Of a DNA stretch of 64,000 bases, positions 37,901 to 49,967 are shown in pieces. The stretch spans positions 11,235,593-11,299,592 of the forward strand of contig OX459102.1 of NCBI GenBank assembly GCA_949775045.1, written 5' to 3'. How positions within the stretch are numbered: the first letter of the stretch is position 1; each line of letters begins with the position of its first letter. The notes below the pieces were generated by a model. The model saw nothing but the letters and a program-made list of their open reading frames with translations, was not told the DNA's origin and did no database searches. Made by a program: the position numbers and the translations under genes. This stretch comes from Metridium senile (taxonomy: Eukaryota > Cnidaria > Anthozoa > Actiniaria > Metridiidae).

Positions 37901-39534
37901 ACCTCTTACACAATGCATGCTGTGCCTAGCGCATATCTATATACTATAAAATAATTCATTAGCAGACGCACTATCCATGCCATCATACATCACCCCATTT
38001 GCTACATCAGTACTGTACCTCGCTGCTATCATTACTACGATTTATTACTAGTTTCTATTCATTTGCATAATACACATTTTCACACATATATACGCGTTGA
38101 ACATTACAGTTTAAAAGCAATTAGTCTATTCATTGCTATCATTCCGCTCACAACACAGCACATACTACGTTCGATGTTCTTAATGTATTGCTAATATATA
38201 CACAGTCCAGCTAGCTACATGCATTTGTGTACTTATCTCTCTCTTTTCACATTATATGCCGTATAGGGATACTCCCATTGCTTTCCTTTATAATATAGAT
38301 ATAATATAATATACAAATAATATATACTATAATATAATATAATATAATATATACATCTCAATGTAATATTCAAATTTATCGAATAAACCTTACTTGAAAA
38401 TGATGTCAGCGACATCGAAACGTCGTGAAATAAGCGTTCTGTCTTATATTATCAAAATGTGTCCAAAAGCCACTCTTTTGAAGATATAATATAGCTATTT
38501 AATGTTAATCAATCTATTGCCATATACACCTTCCAGCTCACTACATGCCATATATGTATACATTTCCATACTTTCACATTCATACTATGTCATATACACA
38601 GTTGTCATATACGCCGTTTATCCCACTACACTGATGTATATACACCTATTTCAAAAATCGTTGTCGCAAACAAAGCCACAGTCCACAGTCTGAAGCCTGT
38701 AAAGGATGTCGGTATTGCTTCTCTCGTTATCGATATATTCATAGCATATTTGGGTTGTACGTGTTTGTGTTATATATGACCATAACAAGTTGTTGTTGTG
38801 GTAGATATAAATAGAAATATTTCTTTAAAAAAACGTGCAATAAATCACAAATTAAGTCCATATAACCGATATCCTTTGCAGGCTTGAGTGTGGACCGTAG
38901 CTTTGGCTGCGACATAGGTTTATATGCACCTATACCTCCCGACCCATATAAAAAAAAAACTTATTATAATTTATATAGCGCTATATCTCTCGAATATAGC
39001 TCATAGCGCTTTACAATCTTCTAATGTGTATATGGAGGACTTATTTATATATACAAGTACAAACATACCTGATCGCTTCCCTTCTATCCATTGACCTTCA
39101 TACACCATTCCACTTGCTGCATAAGTGTAAGTGCCGTGTCCATTACGCTTATCCTTTGCCCACTCTCCCCTATAGGAGTCTGCATTAGTATAATAATAAG
39201 TCCCAAATCCCTCTCTTAAGTCGTCTTTCCAGCTCCCTTCGAATTTAGCACCGTCTGGATATAAAAATGTCCCCTGGCCATTCTTTTTATTCTTTTCGTA
39301 GTAACCGATATAGCAAGCGCTTCGAGATTGCCCCTTAAGCTTCTTAAAAACGTATTTTCCAAATCCATGGCGATAACCGTGGCGATATTCTCCCTCGTAG
39401 ATGTCGGCGTTTGGTAGCCGTGCTTTCCCCTTGCCGTGCCGCTCACCTTGCTCATTTCTATCTCCTTCGTATAAATACGGCAAATCTTCACCGTCTGTTA
39501 GCATTTCTTCGTCGGATTCGTGTACCGTATCCAT
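34961..39534 (-). CDS. RSPH1: Radial spoke head 1 homologue, MORN repeats
   Basis: Two exons, 39534-39069 and 35226-34961, joined over a 3.8-kb GT-AG intron (donor GTATGT, acceptor TTCTCACAG, phase 1) give 243 aa. The start ATG at 39534 sits in CCTGCCATGG. After an acidic N-terminus, [19 protein letters not shown] begins seven MORN repeats, each Y-x-G-x(W/Y/F)...G-G-Y/F; exon 2 supplies the last two, ending [11 protein letters not shown]. The order and the HGEY ending match vertebrate RSPH1 (309 aa), a radial spoke head component needed for axonemal beating. The second repeat has about ten extra residues. An acidic tail follows. A donor-like GGTGAGAC in exon 2 leaves open an alternative 3' end. 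The gene is convergent with LCA5; the intron is full of MITEs and a minisatellite. Confidence 0.88.
35284..35443. mobile_element. MITE in RSPH1 intron
   Basis: Left TACTACTAGTACCAGAATGC and right GCATTCTGGTTCTGGTAGTA are inverse. It ends ATGACGTCAT / ATATGACGAT. Confidence 0.7.
35990..36250. mobile_element. MITE, ACACCTATTTCA family 2 (copy 1)
   Basis: Starts ACACCTATTTCAATTAACGT. The first 70 bp are repeated inverted at the end (ACGTTAATTGAAATAGGT). The middle is itself a hairpin around CACACTTGAATGGTG / TTCAAGTGTGATTATA. Confidence 0.85.
36417..36675. mobile_element. MITE, ACACCTATTTCA family 2 (copy 2)
   Basis: Near-identical to 35990-36250, 170 bp further on. Few substitutions suggest recent activity or local duplication. 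Confidence 0.85.
36742..36800. repeat. Perfect 29-bp inverted repeat with 1-base spacer
   Basis: The left arm (36742-36770, starting AACTTGACAGTGATAAATGC) is exactly the reverse complement of 36772-36800. TTTTACTAACTACATTGAAT recurs at about 36667 and 36857, on both sides of it. Confidence 0.95.
36990..37885. repeat. 99-bp minisatellite, ~9 copies, with CACGTG in most units
   Basis: Unit (33 codons) contains CATATGCCATACCACGTGTA, TTGACATACTGTACCTCGCC and GTGACCATTCCTATTCATTA. Period 99 keeps a frame open on each strand for over 200 codons. CACGTG occurs at 37015, 37180, 37294, 37393, 37591, 37690 and 37789; one unit has TACGTG. It lies inside the RSPH1 intron. Confidence 0.93.
37886..38640. 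other. RSPH1 intron, AT-rich
   Basis: ATAATAT simple-sequence stretches at 38290-38350 and a possible hammerhead-like motif at 38396-38430 (TGATGTCAGCGACATCGAAA then CGTC). Confidence 0.4.
38641..38932. mobile_element. MITE, ACACCTATTTCA family (copy B)
   Basis: Starts ACACCTATTTCAAAAATCGT. Inner arms AAAGGATGTCGGTAT and CCGATATCCTTTGCAGGC pair. The last terminal bases are lost. Confidence 0.8.
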
Positions 39535-41300
39535 GGCAGGTACTACCAGTATTTTCACTACAAGGGATTATATGAATAATTTTTCCACGCGTCTTAAATC
39601 CAACGGCGACAGCTTCAAATAACAAAAGTATCACTTCTCCAAAGCCGGACCAGAATTATTTTTTCTCCGACGATTCAAGACGAACTTCCTTCTAGTATTT
39701 TGATCGCGTACGTACGTGAAGATGATTAATTCGAGTGGCCGCGATTGTATACAGTCTCGGAAAACATCTCTAGTTGTTTTAAGTATTTAATATTTAAACA
39801 CGGTCATAGAAGCTATTGTGTATGTCGTATTTGGTGGTAATCCCGAGGTGTTGTCGGGAACATCTCATTGTAGTCATGTCCAAAATAATTGCTACAAATC
39901 TATCCATTCAGAGATGTATATATTTCTCGTTTAATATTTTATAACCAAACTATACGGATTAACAATAATGCAAATAAAGCCACAATACGCATAAGAAATC
40001 CACAATAAAAACTCTAGACTTCGAGTGCTAAATCTCCGAGTTATTTTTTCACAATACTCGACGGGAAATCTTTTATATTGCAGGGAATTGGAAGTTTACC
40101 ATTTTTGTGGCTGTGGAAAGGGTTTATTTTCACTATCAAAGTATTAACTAATTCATAAAGCACAAATTCACTGCATAAATTGTCTTGAAATACGGATACT
40201 TTCGCTTAAACCTCGAACTTTTCCGAACATAAATAATACTTCAGTGCAGGTGAATTGAAGGCTATTTTATGAAGGTTATTCCCCATAGTTTTGGGAGGAA
40301 TGTTCTATTGTTTTAGACGCCAGGGGGATGGTTTCTCATTCGTTGTGGATGTTGTAAGCCCATTCATTGCTTGATGAATTTGAATTTGCTATAATAATTC
40401 ATGAGTGGAATGAATAGTTTCGGGGATATAAGCGTTTAATAATTAATGCCGTATCGGCCTCAAAACCCTCACTGACTAGAAGGATACGAGGTGTTGAAGC
40501 AAGTAGGGAAGTTTAAATGGTTTTCGTTATCGATGATTTGATAGGTAATTCTATTTTGTGTTGATTGGCTCTTGGACTAATAAAATGCCAGATAATTGAG
40601 ATTGGGGTTAATTCATGTGATTTCAAAGTTTATAATTTTTGACTATAATTGAGAAAGAGAGTGTTTTTAATTCTTTTTCAATATTTGTGACATATTTAAA
40701 AAAAATTCGATTATTCTCAATTTTGAATTTTTTAAGGTAGAAGATTTCTTAAACGGATAATTTTAAGATATTGAAAAAGTTTATAATTTTTGAATAATTG
40801 AGAATGAGAGTGTTTTTAATTATTTTTTCAATATTTGTGACATATTCATCTTAAAAACATTTTTATTATTATCAATTTTGACCTTTAATTTTTAGAATAG
40901 AAGATTTCTTGAACGGATAGTTTTAATTATATTGAAAATGTTTATAATTTTTGAATAATTAAGAAAGAGAGTGTTTTTAATTATTTTTTCAATATTTGTG
41001 CCATATTCATCATTAAAAAATCTTTTCATATTATCAATTGAAACTTTTTAGAATAGAAGATTTCTTGAACGGATCGGATAATTTTAAGATATTGAAAAGC
41101 TTAAGGTTTTGCTTTAAAATCTCAAAACTCGTCAAGTAATAGTGCAAAAAAGAATTAATATTTCGTCTCGCCGTTCTTATCTCTCTTAAATCTTTTTTTA
41201 ATTTTCAATCAAGCTAATCTGGAATTATAAAATATCAAATAATTTGCACTAATTTCGGTTTATTTCATAATAAACTTGCAAGTAATATTGAAATAATATT
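39535..41300. other. Upstream of RSPH1; tandem AT-rich repeat
   Basis: The promoter is presumably just right of 39534, but no motif is clear. At about 40628-41100 a unit of 150-160 bp beginning GTTTATAATTTTTGA and containing AGAGTGTTTTTAATT is repeated three times. Confidence 0.5.
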
Positions 41301-41319
41301 GCATGTTTTCATGTAGTTG

Positions 41320-41715
41320 TTGATTTTCCTTTCTTTTCTTTCGATCTGACTTCCTTTCTTCTTTAATTTTTTTTTGTTTCTTTTTTACTTTCATTTTTTC
41401 TTTCTTTCTCACTTCCTTCTCTTCTCTTTTTCTCTCTTTTTTCTCCCATTCAATTCTGTCTTTTGATTCTTTCTCCCTTTCTTTCTTTTCTCTTTTTACC
41501 TTTCTCTCTCTCTTTCTCTCTTCCTTTTCTCTCTTTCTTTTCTCTCTTCCTTTCCTCTCTTCCTCCCTCTCTTTCTTTTCTCTTTCTCTATTCCTTTCCT
41601 CTCTTCCTTTTCTTTCTTTTTTCTTTCTTTCTCTCCTTTTTCGGGCCTGATTCTTTCCCTCTACTCCTGCTTCATTCTGTCTTTCCCTTACTTTTTCCTT
41701 TTTTTGATTTATATT
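41320..41715 (+). repeat. CT-rich polypyrimidine tract
   Basis: Almost 400 bp of TTTC/TCTC-type sequence, imperfect. Confidence 0.85.
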
Positions 41716-41884
41716 TTCACTTTTTTATTATAATTTGAGCATATTATATTTTTATTGTTTTAAAGTTTTTGAATTGATAACATGCCTAAGATATCTTAGA
41801 CGAATATATTTTGCTAAACTTACTCTTTAAAACCGAAACATAAGAAAAGGGACTGATAAATATGTATATAGTAACATTAATTGT

Positions 41885-42240
41885 AACACCGTACTTGAAA
41901 AATGTAAACTTCCATGAAGGGCTATAGCTCAAAACGTCTTACTAATTAAAGTTTGCATTTTTAGGGTGTTACAAATTCGATTCAATCGAGAAAATCTGCT
42001 AATTTACGCGCGTTGCTATGTACGTTTGGGCTCAATTCAAATCTTTTGGGAATAAGATTGCTTGTCTTATATATGTATTCCAATTTCACGTGGAAAATGC
42101 TTGGAACAAAAGTTTTATTCCCAGTGGTTTTGAATTGGGTCAAACTGACGTACATAGCAACGCGTTAGGCAATTTAGTCTATTATATCAAACACGTAGGA
42201 CGCAGCCTATACTATTAATAGTTTACTCGCTAGTTTTCAT
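41885..42240 (+). mobile_element. Decayed hammerhead-family repeat
   Basis: ATGAAGGGCTATAGCTC then AAAACGTC at about 41914-41938, followed at 42184 by ATATCAAACACGTAGGACGC and TAGTTTACTCGCTAGTTTTC. It is the same family as 21594 and 56745. Confidence 0.55.
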
Positions 42241-43362
42241 TGGTATTCATAGAGTTTTGGCTTAAACTGGATTTTATATTTTGTAATGAATGAATGAATG
42301 AATCATAAGCTGAACCTGCAGTTCGCTCTTTCCCAATTATTTATGTTTTCTGAGAAAAAATACATAAATCTGCCAGAACTGGGACCGACTTAGACAAACT
42401 ATGCTTATTGCAAACAAAAAAGGTTTCTTGGCTAAAACCATTATTTTCTATTTCTATTTTTAATTTTATTTTTTTTGTAATTATTTTTTTACATCTTTTT
42501 TTGTTTGATCGATTGGGGTAGAGATTCGGCTTTAGAACACGCGTTCGATACAAAAATCAAGGATTAGTTTAAATCAAGGATCTTTTTACAATATCTTTAG
42601 CCATATTTCTTTTTCATTATTTACTTTTGTCCAAAAACCAACCATAAAACCACTACAACCGCAATCCAGACAATTCGGTTTGAATATATACGTTCTTTTA
42701 TAAATGGAAATATATATTATTAATAATGGACCGACGATTTTCTAGACACAAAAAAAAATGGATTCGAACCATAAGAGTGTCTTTTATGTTTTGAAGCAAT
42801 AAAAAAGTCATGTACCTAATAGTGGGAAAACATTTTTACAAGTAAATATATTTTTTAATATCTTAGCACTATATGAAAAAAAATGAAATATGCATGTACG
42901 TTTGAAGGTTTTGATGCTCAGGCTAAAATGTCAATGAAGTTATGCTCGAGCTCATTGAAAAATGTAGAGATTTGTATGTGACCATTCCGCTGAAGACTTT
43001 GTTGCCTTGTTAATTTTGGCGCCAGTTTTCTGATTTTTCAAATTCATATAGTTTCGTTCAAATTTGAACGATTTTCATGATACTTGATTCAGTTTTATTG
43101 ATGTGTTTATGATTCAAATATATCATAGTTTACATAGTTCTCATTTGCAAAACCACCTCAATAACTTAATATAGTACAGGCACATATCTAGCACATATCA
43201 GCAGACGACCAAACTTTAATACAACCTATAAACAGCTTCTATTCAACAGCTGACCAATGCACTAGAAGGCAGATGATATCTATGTTCTACACAAAAGCCA
43301 TAAAGAAAGAGTACTAGATATGATCCTATGGACTACAGTACTCAAGATAAAGTTAAACTTTT
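42241..43362. other. Intergenic, nothing recognised
   Basis: TTCAAATATATCATAGTTTA near 43115 recurs near 24614 as a shared short repeat. No gene was found. Confidence 0.4.
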
Positions 43363-43980
43363 ATACACCTATTTCAAAAATTGTTGTCGCAGCCGGAGCT
43401 ACAGTCCACACTTTAAAGCCTGCAAAGGATGTCGGTTACATGGTCTTAATTTGTGATTTATTGCACGTTTTTTGGAGAAATATTTTTATCATATGACCCA
43501 TATTTTGCCCGGCGCGCGCTCTTGAAAAAACCTTTATAAAAAGTCACGTAATGGGGTCCGTACGGCTTTTTTCACCTGGTCCGTACAAACACGTACGGAC
43601 CAGCTACTCGAAACATCACAACAAAAATGGCCTTTAAATTAAAAAGAGTGGGTCATATGATAAAAAACTTCACTGAGTTAGGTCGGGCCGTACGGGAAAA
43701 TATTTGGCTCTTGGTCATTTGTATGGACAGCTCGCTGCGCTCGTTCCGTACGTCATGACCGCGAGACAAATATTTTCCAGTACGGCCCTCCTACTCAGTC
43801 AATAAGTACTTAGTATTTATATTTACCACTGCAACAACTTGTTATGGTCAAATAACATAAACACGTACAACCAAAATATGCTATGAATATATCAAGAGAA
43901 GAAATACCGACATCCTTTGCAGGCTTCATAGAGTGGACTGTAGCTTTAAGTGCGACAACGATTTTTGAAATAGGTGTATA
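43363..43980. mobile_element. MITE, ACACCTATTTCA family (copy C) with nested insert
   Basis: Ends ACACCTATTTCAAAAATTGT and its inverse at 43975. About 310 bp at 43490-43800, bounded by GACCCATATTTTGCC / and rich in CGTACGG motifs, interrupts it and is itself partly palindromic (GTACGGACCAG / CTGGTCCGTAC). Confidence 0.8.
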
Positions 43981-44132
43981 TATTCCAAGAAATTAAACGT
44001 CCATTTGTGCCATTACAATCCATGATGTATCACGAATTTGCTCCAGTATATCAGCTCACACTGCTAACTCGATTGTGATAACGTTTATATATCTACATGT
44101 GTATATGACAAAACACACCAATATGAAAGCCA

Positions 44133-44570
44133 CACTGCAAAAACGGCTGAGTAGATGCAACACAGTATATTGCGTTAATCATGCATTCAGGATGACACTT
44201 TATAGTGAGTAAACCCAACTCAATAGTGCACGTGAGTAATCCCAACTCATTATTGAGTAAAAGTGAGGTTAAACTCAATATATTGAGTACACTAATGAAT
44301 AGGAAAGCGAGATGACTCACTTTGCTGTAGATGGCCTTTGGATAAAGGCCGAAATATACAAAGTAATAAAAAATGACAAGCCTTCTCGCTTTCCTATTCA
44401 TTATCAAACTGTATGCCCAAGTAAACATATTGAGTACACTGTACTCAATGGCCGTCTACATTTATGTTTACTCTCAATAATGAGTTGGGTTTACCCACTA
44501 TAAAGTGTTATCCTGAATGCATGATTAACGCAATATACTGTGTTGTATCTACTCAGCCGTTTTTGCAGTG
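44133..44570. mobile_element. CACTA/EnSpm-like MITE, 438 bp
   Basis: Ends CACTGCAAAAACGGCTGAGT and its inverse, arms about 130 bp, flanked by CA on both sides. The empty-site sequence is visible in nearby diverged repeats (AAATCCACGTGATC near 44730), which supports a 2-bp CA duplication. CACTG ends with 2-3-bp duplications fit the EnSpm/CACTA superfamily. No transposase inside. Confidence 0.8.
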
Positions 44571-44954
44571 CACGTGACCAAAACGTATGAGAGCGTTAAC
44601 TTACTTTACTTGTCTGTTCTTACTAAGACTCTTTTGTATTCGTTTAACTCGACAAAAATAGCACATAACTGCCGGCATTCCTTTCTTTAAGTTTTAGTTA
44701 CAGGGCGTTATATATACCAATATGAAATCCACGTGATCACAACGTATGAGAGCGTGATTTTACTTTGCTTGTCTGTCCGTTCAAAGGAAGGCTCTCTTGT
44801 ATTCGTTGAACTCGAACGAAATAGCAAATAACTCCTGTCATTCCTTTCCTGGAGTTTGATTACATCAATATGATAACCACGTGATCAGAACGTATGCGTG
44901 CGTGATCTTACTTTGCTTATCTGTCTGTCCAAACTAACCCTCTTTTGAATTCGT
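44571..44954. repeat. Three diverged ~150-bp tandem units 3' of GPCR
   Basis: CCACGTGATC/CACGTGACC followed by AACGTATGAGAGCGT and TTACTTTGCTTGTCTGTC recurs near 44575, 44730 and 44880. The last unit runs into the GPCR's 3' coding end (both share GACATAACTCCCGTCATTCC-type sequence), so these units look like duplicated pieces of the gene's tail and 3' UTR. Confidence 0.6.
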
Positions 44955-47190
44955 TTAACGCGGACGACAGAAATAGCACATAACTCCCGTCATTCCTTTC
45001 CTGAAGTTATGATTAAAGACAAAATATAGGAAAGGATTGATTGCTGCGTTTGCAGATGCTAGTAAGAAACTCAAGGGCCTGTAGTACCAATTCAGGGCTT
45101 TGTAAATCTTCCCATCATACCACGCCTTGGTTAGATGGTACACGAAGAAAGGGGCCCAGCAAAGGCTGAATACAGTCACTACCGTCGCCATTAGTTTAAT
45201 CGCTTTGTACGCTGATTTGGACGCCTGACGTTTACGGTTGTCACTATAGCAACCGATAGTCTTGCCTGATCGCTGGCGCAAGTGATATCCAGTCAGACTG
45301 TAGAGAATGGTAGCCCCAGTCAGCGGTATAACGTAGCACATCAAAGCCATTATTGTCACCCCAAGATCGTAAACAGTATCGCGATCGGAGTCGTAGCAAA
45401 TTGACACCACATCCTTCTTGTACGAATGAAGTTTATATCCCTCGATGATCGGAATGGAGAGCATAGCACTTGACACCCAGATCAAAACTACAATGATTTT
45501 CACCATCTTGTGCGAGTAGCGAAATAATGGCCTGGTCACTGCTAGGTAACGGTCTATTGCTATAGCAACGTGGTTAAACGTTGAGCATGCAAACGAGGTG
45601 TAAAACAAGAAGAAAACAAGTCTGCAAAGTATAAACCCTTGAGTGCCGTCAAGCCATTGGTAATGCTGTGATAGACGCTTGATCATGAGCGGAGTGCACA
45701 CAAGAGTCGAGATGACGTCAGACACAGCCATATTTGCGATGTACATGTTGACGGAGGTGTGCATAAAGGGCGTGGTCCGAACCACGTGGATCACCAGCCC
45801 ATTTCCTACCAAAGATACCATGGCTGTGATCCCAAAGCATCCTGTTAGGAAAGCTTCGTAGATCTCTTTGTCTTGATCGTGGTAACTATGACGCGTCTTG
45901 TCTATAAATAACACAGATCAAAGATAACATTATTTTGAACTAAATATATAATTCAAATTATGCACGAAGTGTATTTACTAGAACACAGCATCATGTGAAA
46001 CTGAGTCCAACAATATTCTATGCCCGCTTGAATAAATCCCAAATAAATTTTGATTTATCTGCTGCTATGCTGCTAAGTGCTTGCTTTTTTTAAAAGAAAA
46101 CAATAAAAAAAAAAAATTTCCCGCCCCATCCAAAAGCGAAGGATTATGGGGACGCTATTGATAAGTTTTTTATTTTCATGTTTTCAATTCTGTAAAAAAA
46201 TTATTTTATATCCAAATATTATGAGTTTCAAAGACATTTAATGGCCTTCTTTATTATGATTAAAAAAAATATTAAATTTTATTCAAGATATTCTCTCACA
46301 CTGCTTGAAATCTTGCCGAAATTGCCGACTTTAAATCCATTTATTTCTCGAAAATTAAGCCAGCTTCCCAAATTGTTTTTAGCTTATATGATGTGCCTAA
46401 TGTAGTTTTATCAACTGTCTTAGAAAATTGACATTTACTTTGCATTAACGTCCTTTAGATAACTGTTTTTGTTTACATTCATTGTCACACTGTTCCATTT
46501 CCGAGTAAATATTGTCTTGAAGGAGGGCGAAAAACTGATATGACAAAATTGCTTTCCAGAAATATAAACGGATTATAGTTTATTAAAATTGATCCCTTTC
46601 ACTTTGGCCTTTACATTGTATAAAATTTCTGAATGAAATTTCGAAGAACAATAGACATTACAGAGATGTTTGGGGTACGCGTACGTGTTAGTCAATAAAA
46701 TGCCGAAAACAGATTACTGTTCATGATTGTGTGTGTTTTATATTCCAAATTGAAATATAATATTTGTAATATAGACTCCACTTAGCAAACATATCAATAT
46801 ATATATTTTCACAAATATCAAATTAAAGAGCTGTATGGCAGGGAAAATGTAATTATCGAGTTTACCGACGCCTTGTATGAAAAAAACATTTAATCAAAGT
46901 GAAAGGCTTAAAATAAATTAAACATATGAGTTTGAAAATTAGTGAAGAAGAAGAGAAGAGAAGAGAAGAGAAGAGAAGAGAAGAGAAGAGAAGAGAAGAG
47001 AAGAGAAGAGAAGAGAAGAGAAGAGAAGAGAAGAGAAGAGAAGAGAAGAGAAGAAAATGAGCACGAACTTACTTATCCTTTGAGGAAGTTTCGACTCGCA
47101 AATTTCTGTTACATTGCAAGCATTTGATAGAGAAGTAAAAGCTACAATCGCCAAGAAAAGAGCTTTGTCAACACTGGCTTTCCTTACCAT
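44955..47190 (-). CDS. Class A (rhodopsin-like) GPCR, peptide-receptor type
   Basis: Two exons: 47190-47073 (donor GTAAGT) and 45901-44955 (acceptor TTATTTATAG), phase 1, giving 354 aa. Exon 1 encodes a signal peptide (MVRKASVDKALFLAIVAFTS...) and a short ectodomain with two Cys and an NVT sequon; the splice creates a second sequon, NKT. Exon 2 holds seven membrane helices with class A marks: GNGLV in TM1, NMAVSD in TM2, the TM3 Cys, IDRYLAV (DRY), CWAPFF in TM6 and NPFLYFVF (NPxxY-like) in TM7, then a CYFC palmitoylation-type tail. DRY plus CWxPFF suggest a peptide-type receptor; the ligand cannot be told. A pyrimidine tract and CAG just before the ATG suggest a further 5' UTR exon upstream. 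Confidence 0.85.
46951..47050 (+). repeat. (AAGAG)20 microsatellite beside a splice donor
   Basis: Twenty perfect pentamers. On the coding (minus) strand they read as (CTCTT)n and start about 20 bp after the donor of GPCR exon 1. Confidence 0.95.
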
Positions 47191-47499
47191 TATCAGTACC
47201 TGCAAAAAAAAATGAAAGCATGTTCAATTCTCGGTATTTACAGTTTTAGATGGACTTCAGTATTGCCAAACGCAAAAAAAATTAATGTCATTGGGCTCCT
47301 TTTGATAATGTCATATAAACGAGTTACTAAATATCTAATAAACACACACGACAATCTTAAACATTATTTAAATCACTTTCACCGACTTTATAGTGGTTGC
47401 TTTTTCCCAGGAATATTCTCTAGATTTCAAAGAGGCCTCTACTTTTATAAGAAAACTCCTACTGAACAAGTTGAGAGTCGCCAAAATAAGAAATAGAGT

Positions 47500-47755
47500 G
47501 GTTTTCATTAACCCGTGAAACAAAGTGTATTAGTTAAAGTGTGATAGTCAAATAACAACAAAAGAACACAATGGAATTAAGGTGTATTAAAGAGTGATAC
47601 ACTAAAGTGTGTTTCACAGGTTAGAGTGGTTTTCATTTAACCCGTGAAAAAAAGTGTTTTAGTTAAAGTGTGATAGTCAAATAACAACAAAAGAACACCA
47701 TGGATATTAAAGAGTGATACACTAAAGTGTGTTTCACGGGTTATTGAGAATCACT
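47500..47755. mobile_element. Two adjacent copies of a small MITE
   Basis: Each copy starts AACCCGTGAAA-AAAGTGT and ends ACACTAAAGTGTGTTTCAC(A/G)GGTT, with TAGTCAAATAACAACAAAAG inside. A third, more diverged copy is at 63735-63865. Confidence 0.85.
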
Positions 47756-48189
47756 CTAGTAATGACGTGCACCTAAAAAAGTGTTTTTGTTCATGTCGGA
47801 GTTTTCTTGGAAATTAGAGCCTTTACGTTCATTCTAATTAAATCTTACCTTTTTTAGAATCAATGATTTTCGACCTGCAGAACAATCTTAAAATGTGCTA
47901 GGATTGCTTTAATCAAAATTTTCAATCAAGTTTTGGATCGAGTTGTAAATAATAAAACCAAAACCTCTTTTTGTTTGTGTCCACTATACGGACGAAACCG
48001 TCAAGAGATTACAGATAAATAAAGGAGACTTCAACAAAATTATACACCGTGGGAAGGAGTTTAAGTAGAAATGAGACTTCATATTGTAACGGATGTGTTT
48101 GAGCCTGAAGTCAATAGTGACAAACGCTTTAGTCGCTTAAAGCAGGGAAATGTCAAGAGAAAGATTCTAAATATGACAGGAAAGGTTTT

Positions 48190-48835
48190 ATTATTTGACG
48201 GAGAATATAATTACAAAGCACTTTATATTAATATCACTAGTAAAACTGTTGCAAAAACACACGTACCCGGATATTATTGAAGCTACAACTTTTTCGATGC
48301 GGATTCCAATAAAAAAAAATTGTGTCCACACATAACGTATTCGTATCGTATAAAAAGTTTGACATGAACGTTTTGATAATTTGACGGTGAATACAATTAC
48401 AGAGCACTTTATATTAATATCATGAGTAAAACTTCTGCGAAAACACACGTACACAGATATTATTGACGCTGCAACTTTTCCTATGCGGATTCCCCAAAAT
48501 AATTTGTGTCTTCACGTAACGTATTCGTATCGTATAAACGATTTGACATTAATGTTTTTATTGTTTGACTGAGAATATAATTACAAAGCACTTTATATTA
48601 ATATCATGAGTACAATTAACTATTGCAAAAACACACGTACCCGGATATTTTGGACACTGCAACATTTGCGATGCGGATTCCAATAAAAAAAACTTTGCGT
48701 CCACACGTAACGTATTCGTATCGCAGTATCGTACTGAAACGTTTGACATGAACGTTTTTATTATTTGACTCTGAGAATATAATTACAAATAACTTTATAT
48801 TAATATAACGAGTACAACTATTTCAAAAAGGTTGT
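48190..48835. repeat. ~190-bp satellite, 3.4 copies
   Basis: AATATAATTACAAAGCACTT begins units at about 48204, 48391, 48575 and 48776. Each also carries AAAACACACGTAC, a GATGCGGATTCC motif and CGTATTCGTATCG. Confidence 0.85.
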
Positions 48836-49117
48836 CAAGATAAAAGGTTATTTACGTTGCAGACTTTACAAATGCTCACCAGAGGAGCAAATATAACTAT
48901 TAGGATATTTCAAATCGATCAATAGTTATTACAACATATATGTCAATACCAGTAAATTATATCTATAACTTCAATCATTGTCGGTCTGAGCTTTAGATAT
49001 ATCTATTTATATGTCCCACATCATATAGTAGCAGCAAATCAGAATTATCCGGCAATTTTTAACTGCCTCTTCCCATGAGAAATTACGGGGTTTTCTTTAT
49101 TTAATCTGATGTGGGAT

Positions 49118-49283
49118 AAAATGGTTATACAATGTTTTCTTGTGACATACCGTGGATATCCCAATCGTTACATTTTCTTTGCATATACACTCGCCCAAAG
49201 GCTCGTGTGTATACTAGAAAATGCAATGTATTCACTCATGGGATATTCCACGATATGCCAATTGAAACCATTGTATAACTACT
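49118..49283. mobile_element. Palindromic element (MITE-like)
   Basis: AAATGGTTATACAATGTTTT / CAATTGAAACCATTGTATAAC and CGTGGATATCCCA / TGGGATATTCCACG pair. Confidence 0.65.
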
Positions 49284-49299
49284 AGTATATATTTAGGAG

Positions 49300-49560
49300 C
49301 AAGGATGGCAGTTGGTTAGTGTGCGGCTTTCGTTGCGAGAGGACCCGAGTAAAATTCCCAGTAACCTCGCATCATTGTTTTGATCTGACTTCTCTTCTTT
49401 CCTTGTAGCTTTTCAGTAGCTTTAAATACACGTTAACGGAGTGCTGATGGAGAGAGGGAAGTAAAATGAGAGCATCGTCGGCTCTCTGGAAGGCTAGCTT
49501 CGGCTAAATTAAGGGACTTTAAACTTAAAATACTGTTCTTTACGTACTTAAAAACACATA
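49300..49560 (+). mobile_element. tRNA-derived SINE
   Basis: GGATGGCAGTTGGTTAGTGT resembles an A box, and CGAGAGGACCCGAGTAAAAT precedes a degraded B box. A non-tRNA body follows. Confidence 0.5.
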
Positions 49561-49639
49561 TGGAGATCCCCAAGATTAAATCCTACAATCATATTGTGTG
49601 AGACTTGTGTTTAAGTATAGAGCAATATGAAATATGTCT

Positions 49640-49967
49640 AGAAGTCACATTTTTGACTTTTAAAATATGTTGTTCCTGTTTGAGTTGGTCATTTTATATC
49701 TAGTATATCATATGACATCACTATACTATAACAACAAGACTGGTCCTGCTTTAAGCCTCTCCGCTCTATAGGTATTTATAGAATAAAGTAAAATCAATAT
49801 TAAAGGTCATATTCTTGATGTTCAAAATATTAATTCCTGTTTGCGTTGGTCATTTTATATCTAGTATATCAAGTGAGGTCACTATCACCACTATACCATA
49901 ACAACAAGACTAGTCCTGCTTTAAGCTGCTCAGCTCTACAAGACTGACTCTACCATCAACTAACATC
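49640..49967 (+). promoter_or_regulatory. Duplicated upstream region of collagen-Ig gene 1
   Basis: A unit of about 130 bp (TGTTCCTGTTTG...GGTCATTTTATATCTAGTAT...CATAACAACAAGACTGGTCC) occurs twice in tandem, at about 49665-49770 and 49835-49935. Gene 2 has one copy at 56280-56470. GTATTTATAGAATAAAG near 49771 is a possible TATA-type element between the two. The 5' UTR runs to ATG 49968. Confidence 0.55.

Noticed and set aside
37237..37902. Frames of about 210-220 codons on both strands
   Set aside because: Open only because the 99-bp minisatellite is a multiple of three. Both strands are equally open and the region is intronic to RSPH1.
41463..41738. 91-codon Phe/Ser/Leu-rich frame
   Set aside because: Product of the CT-rich tract at 41320-41715.
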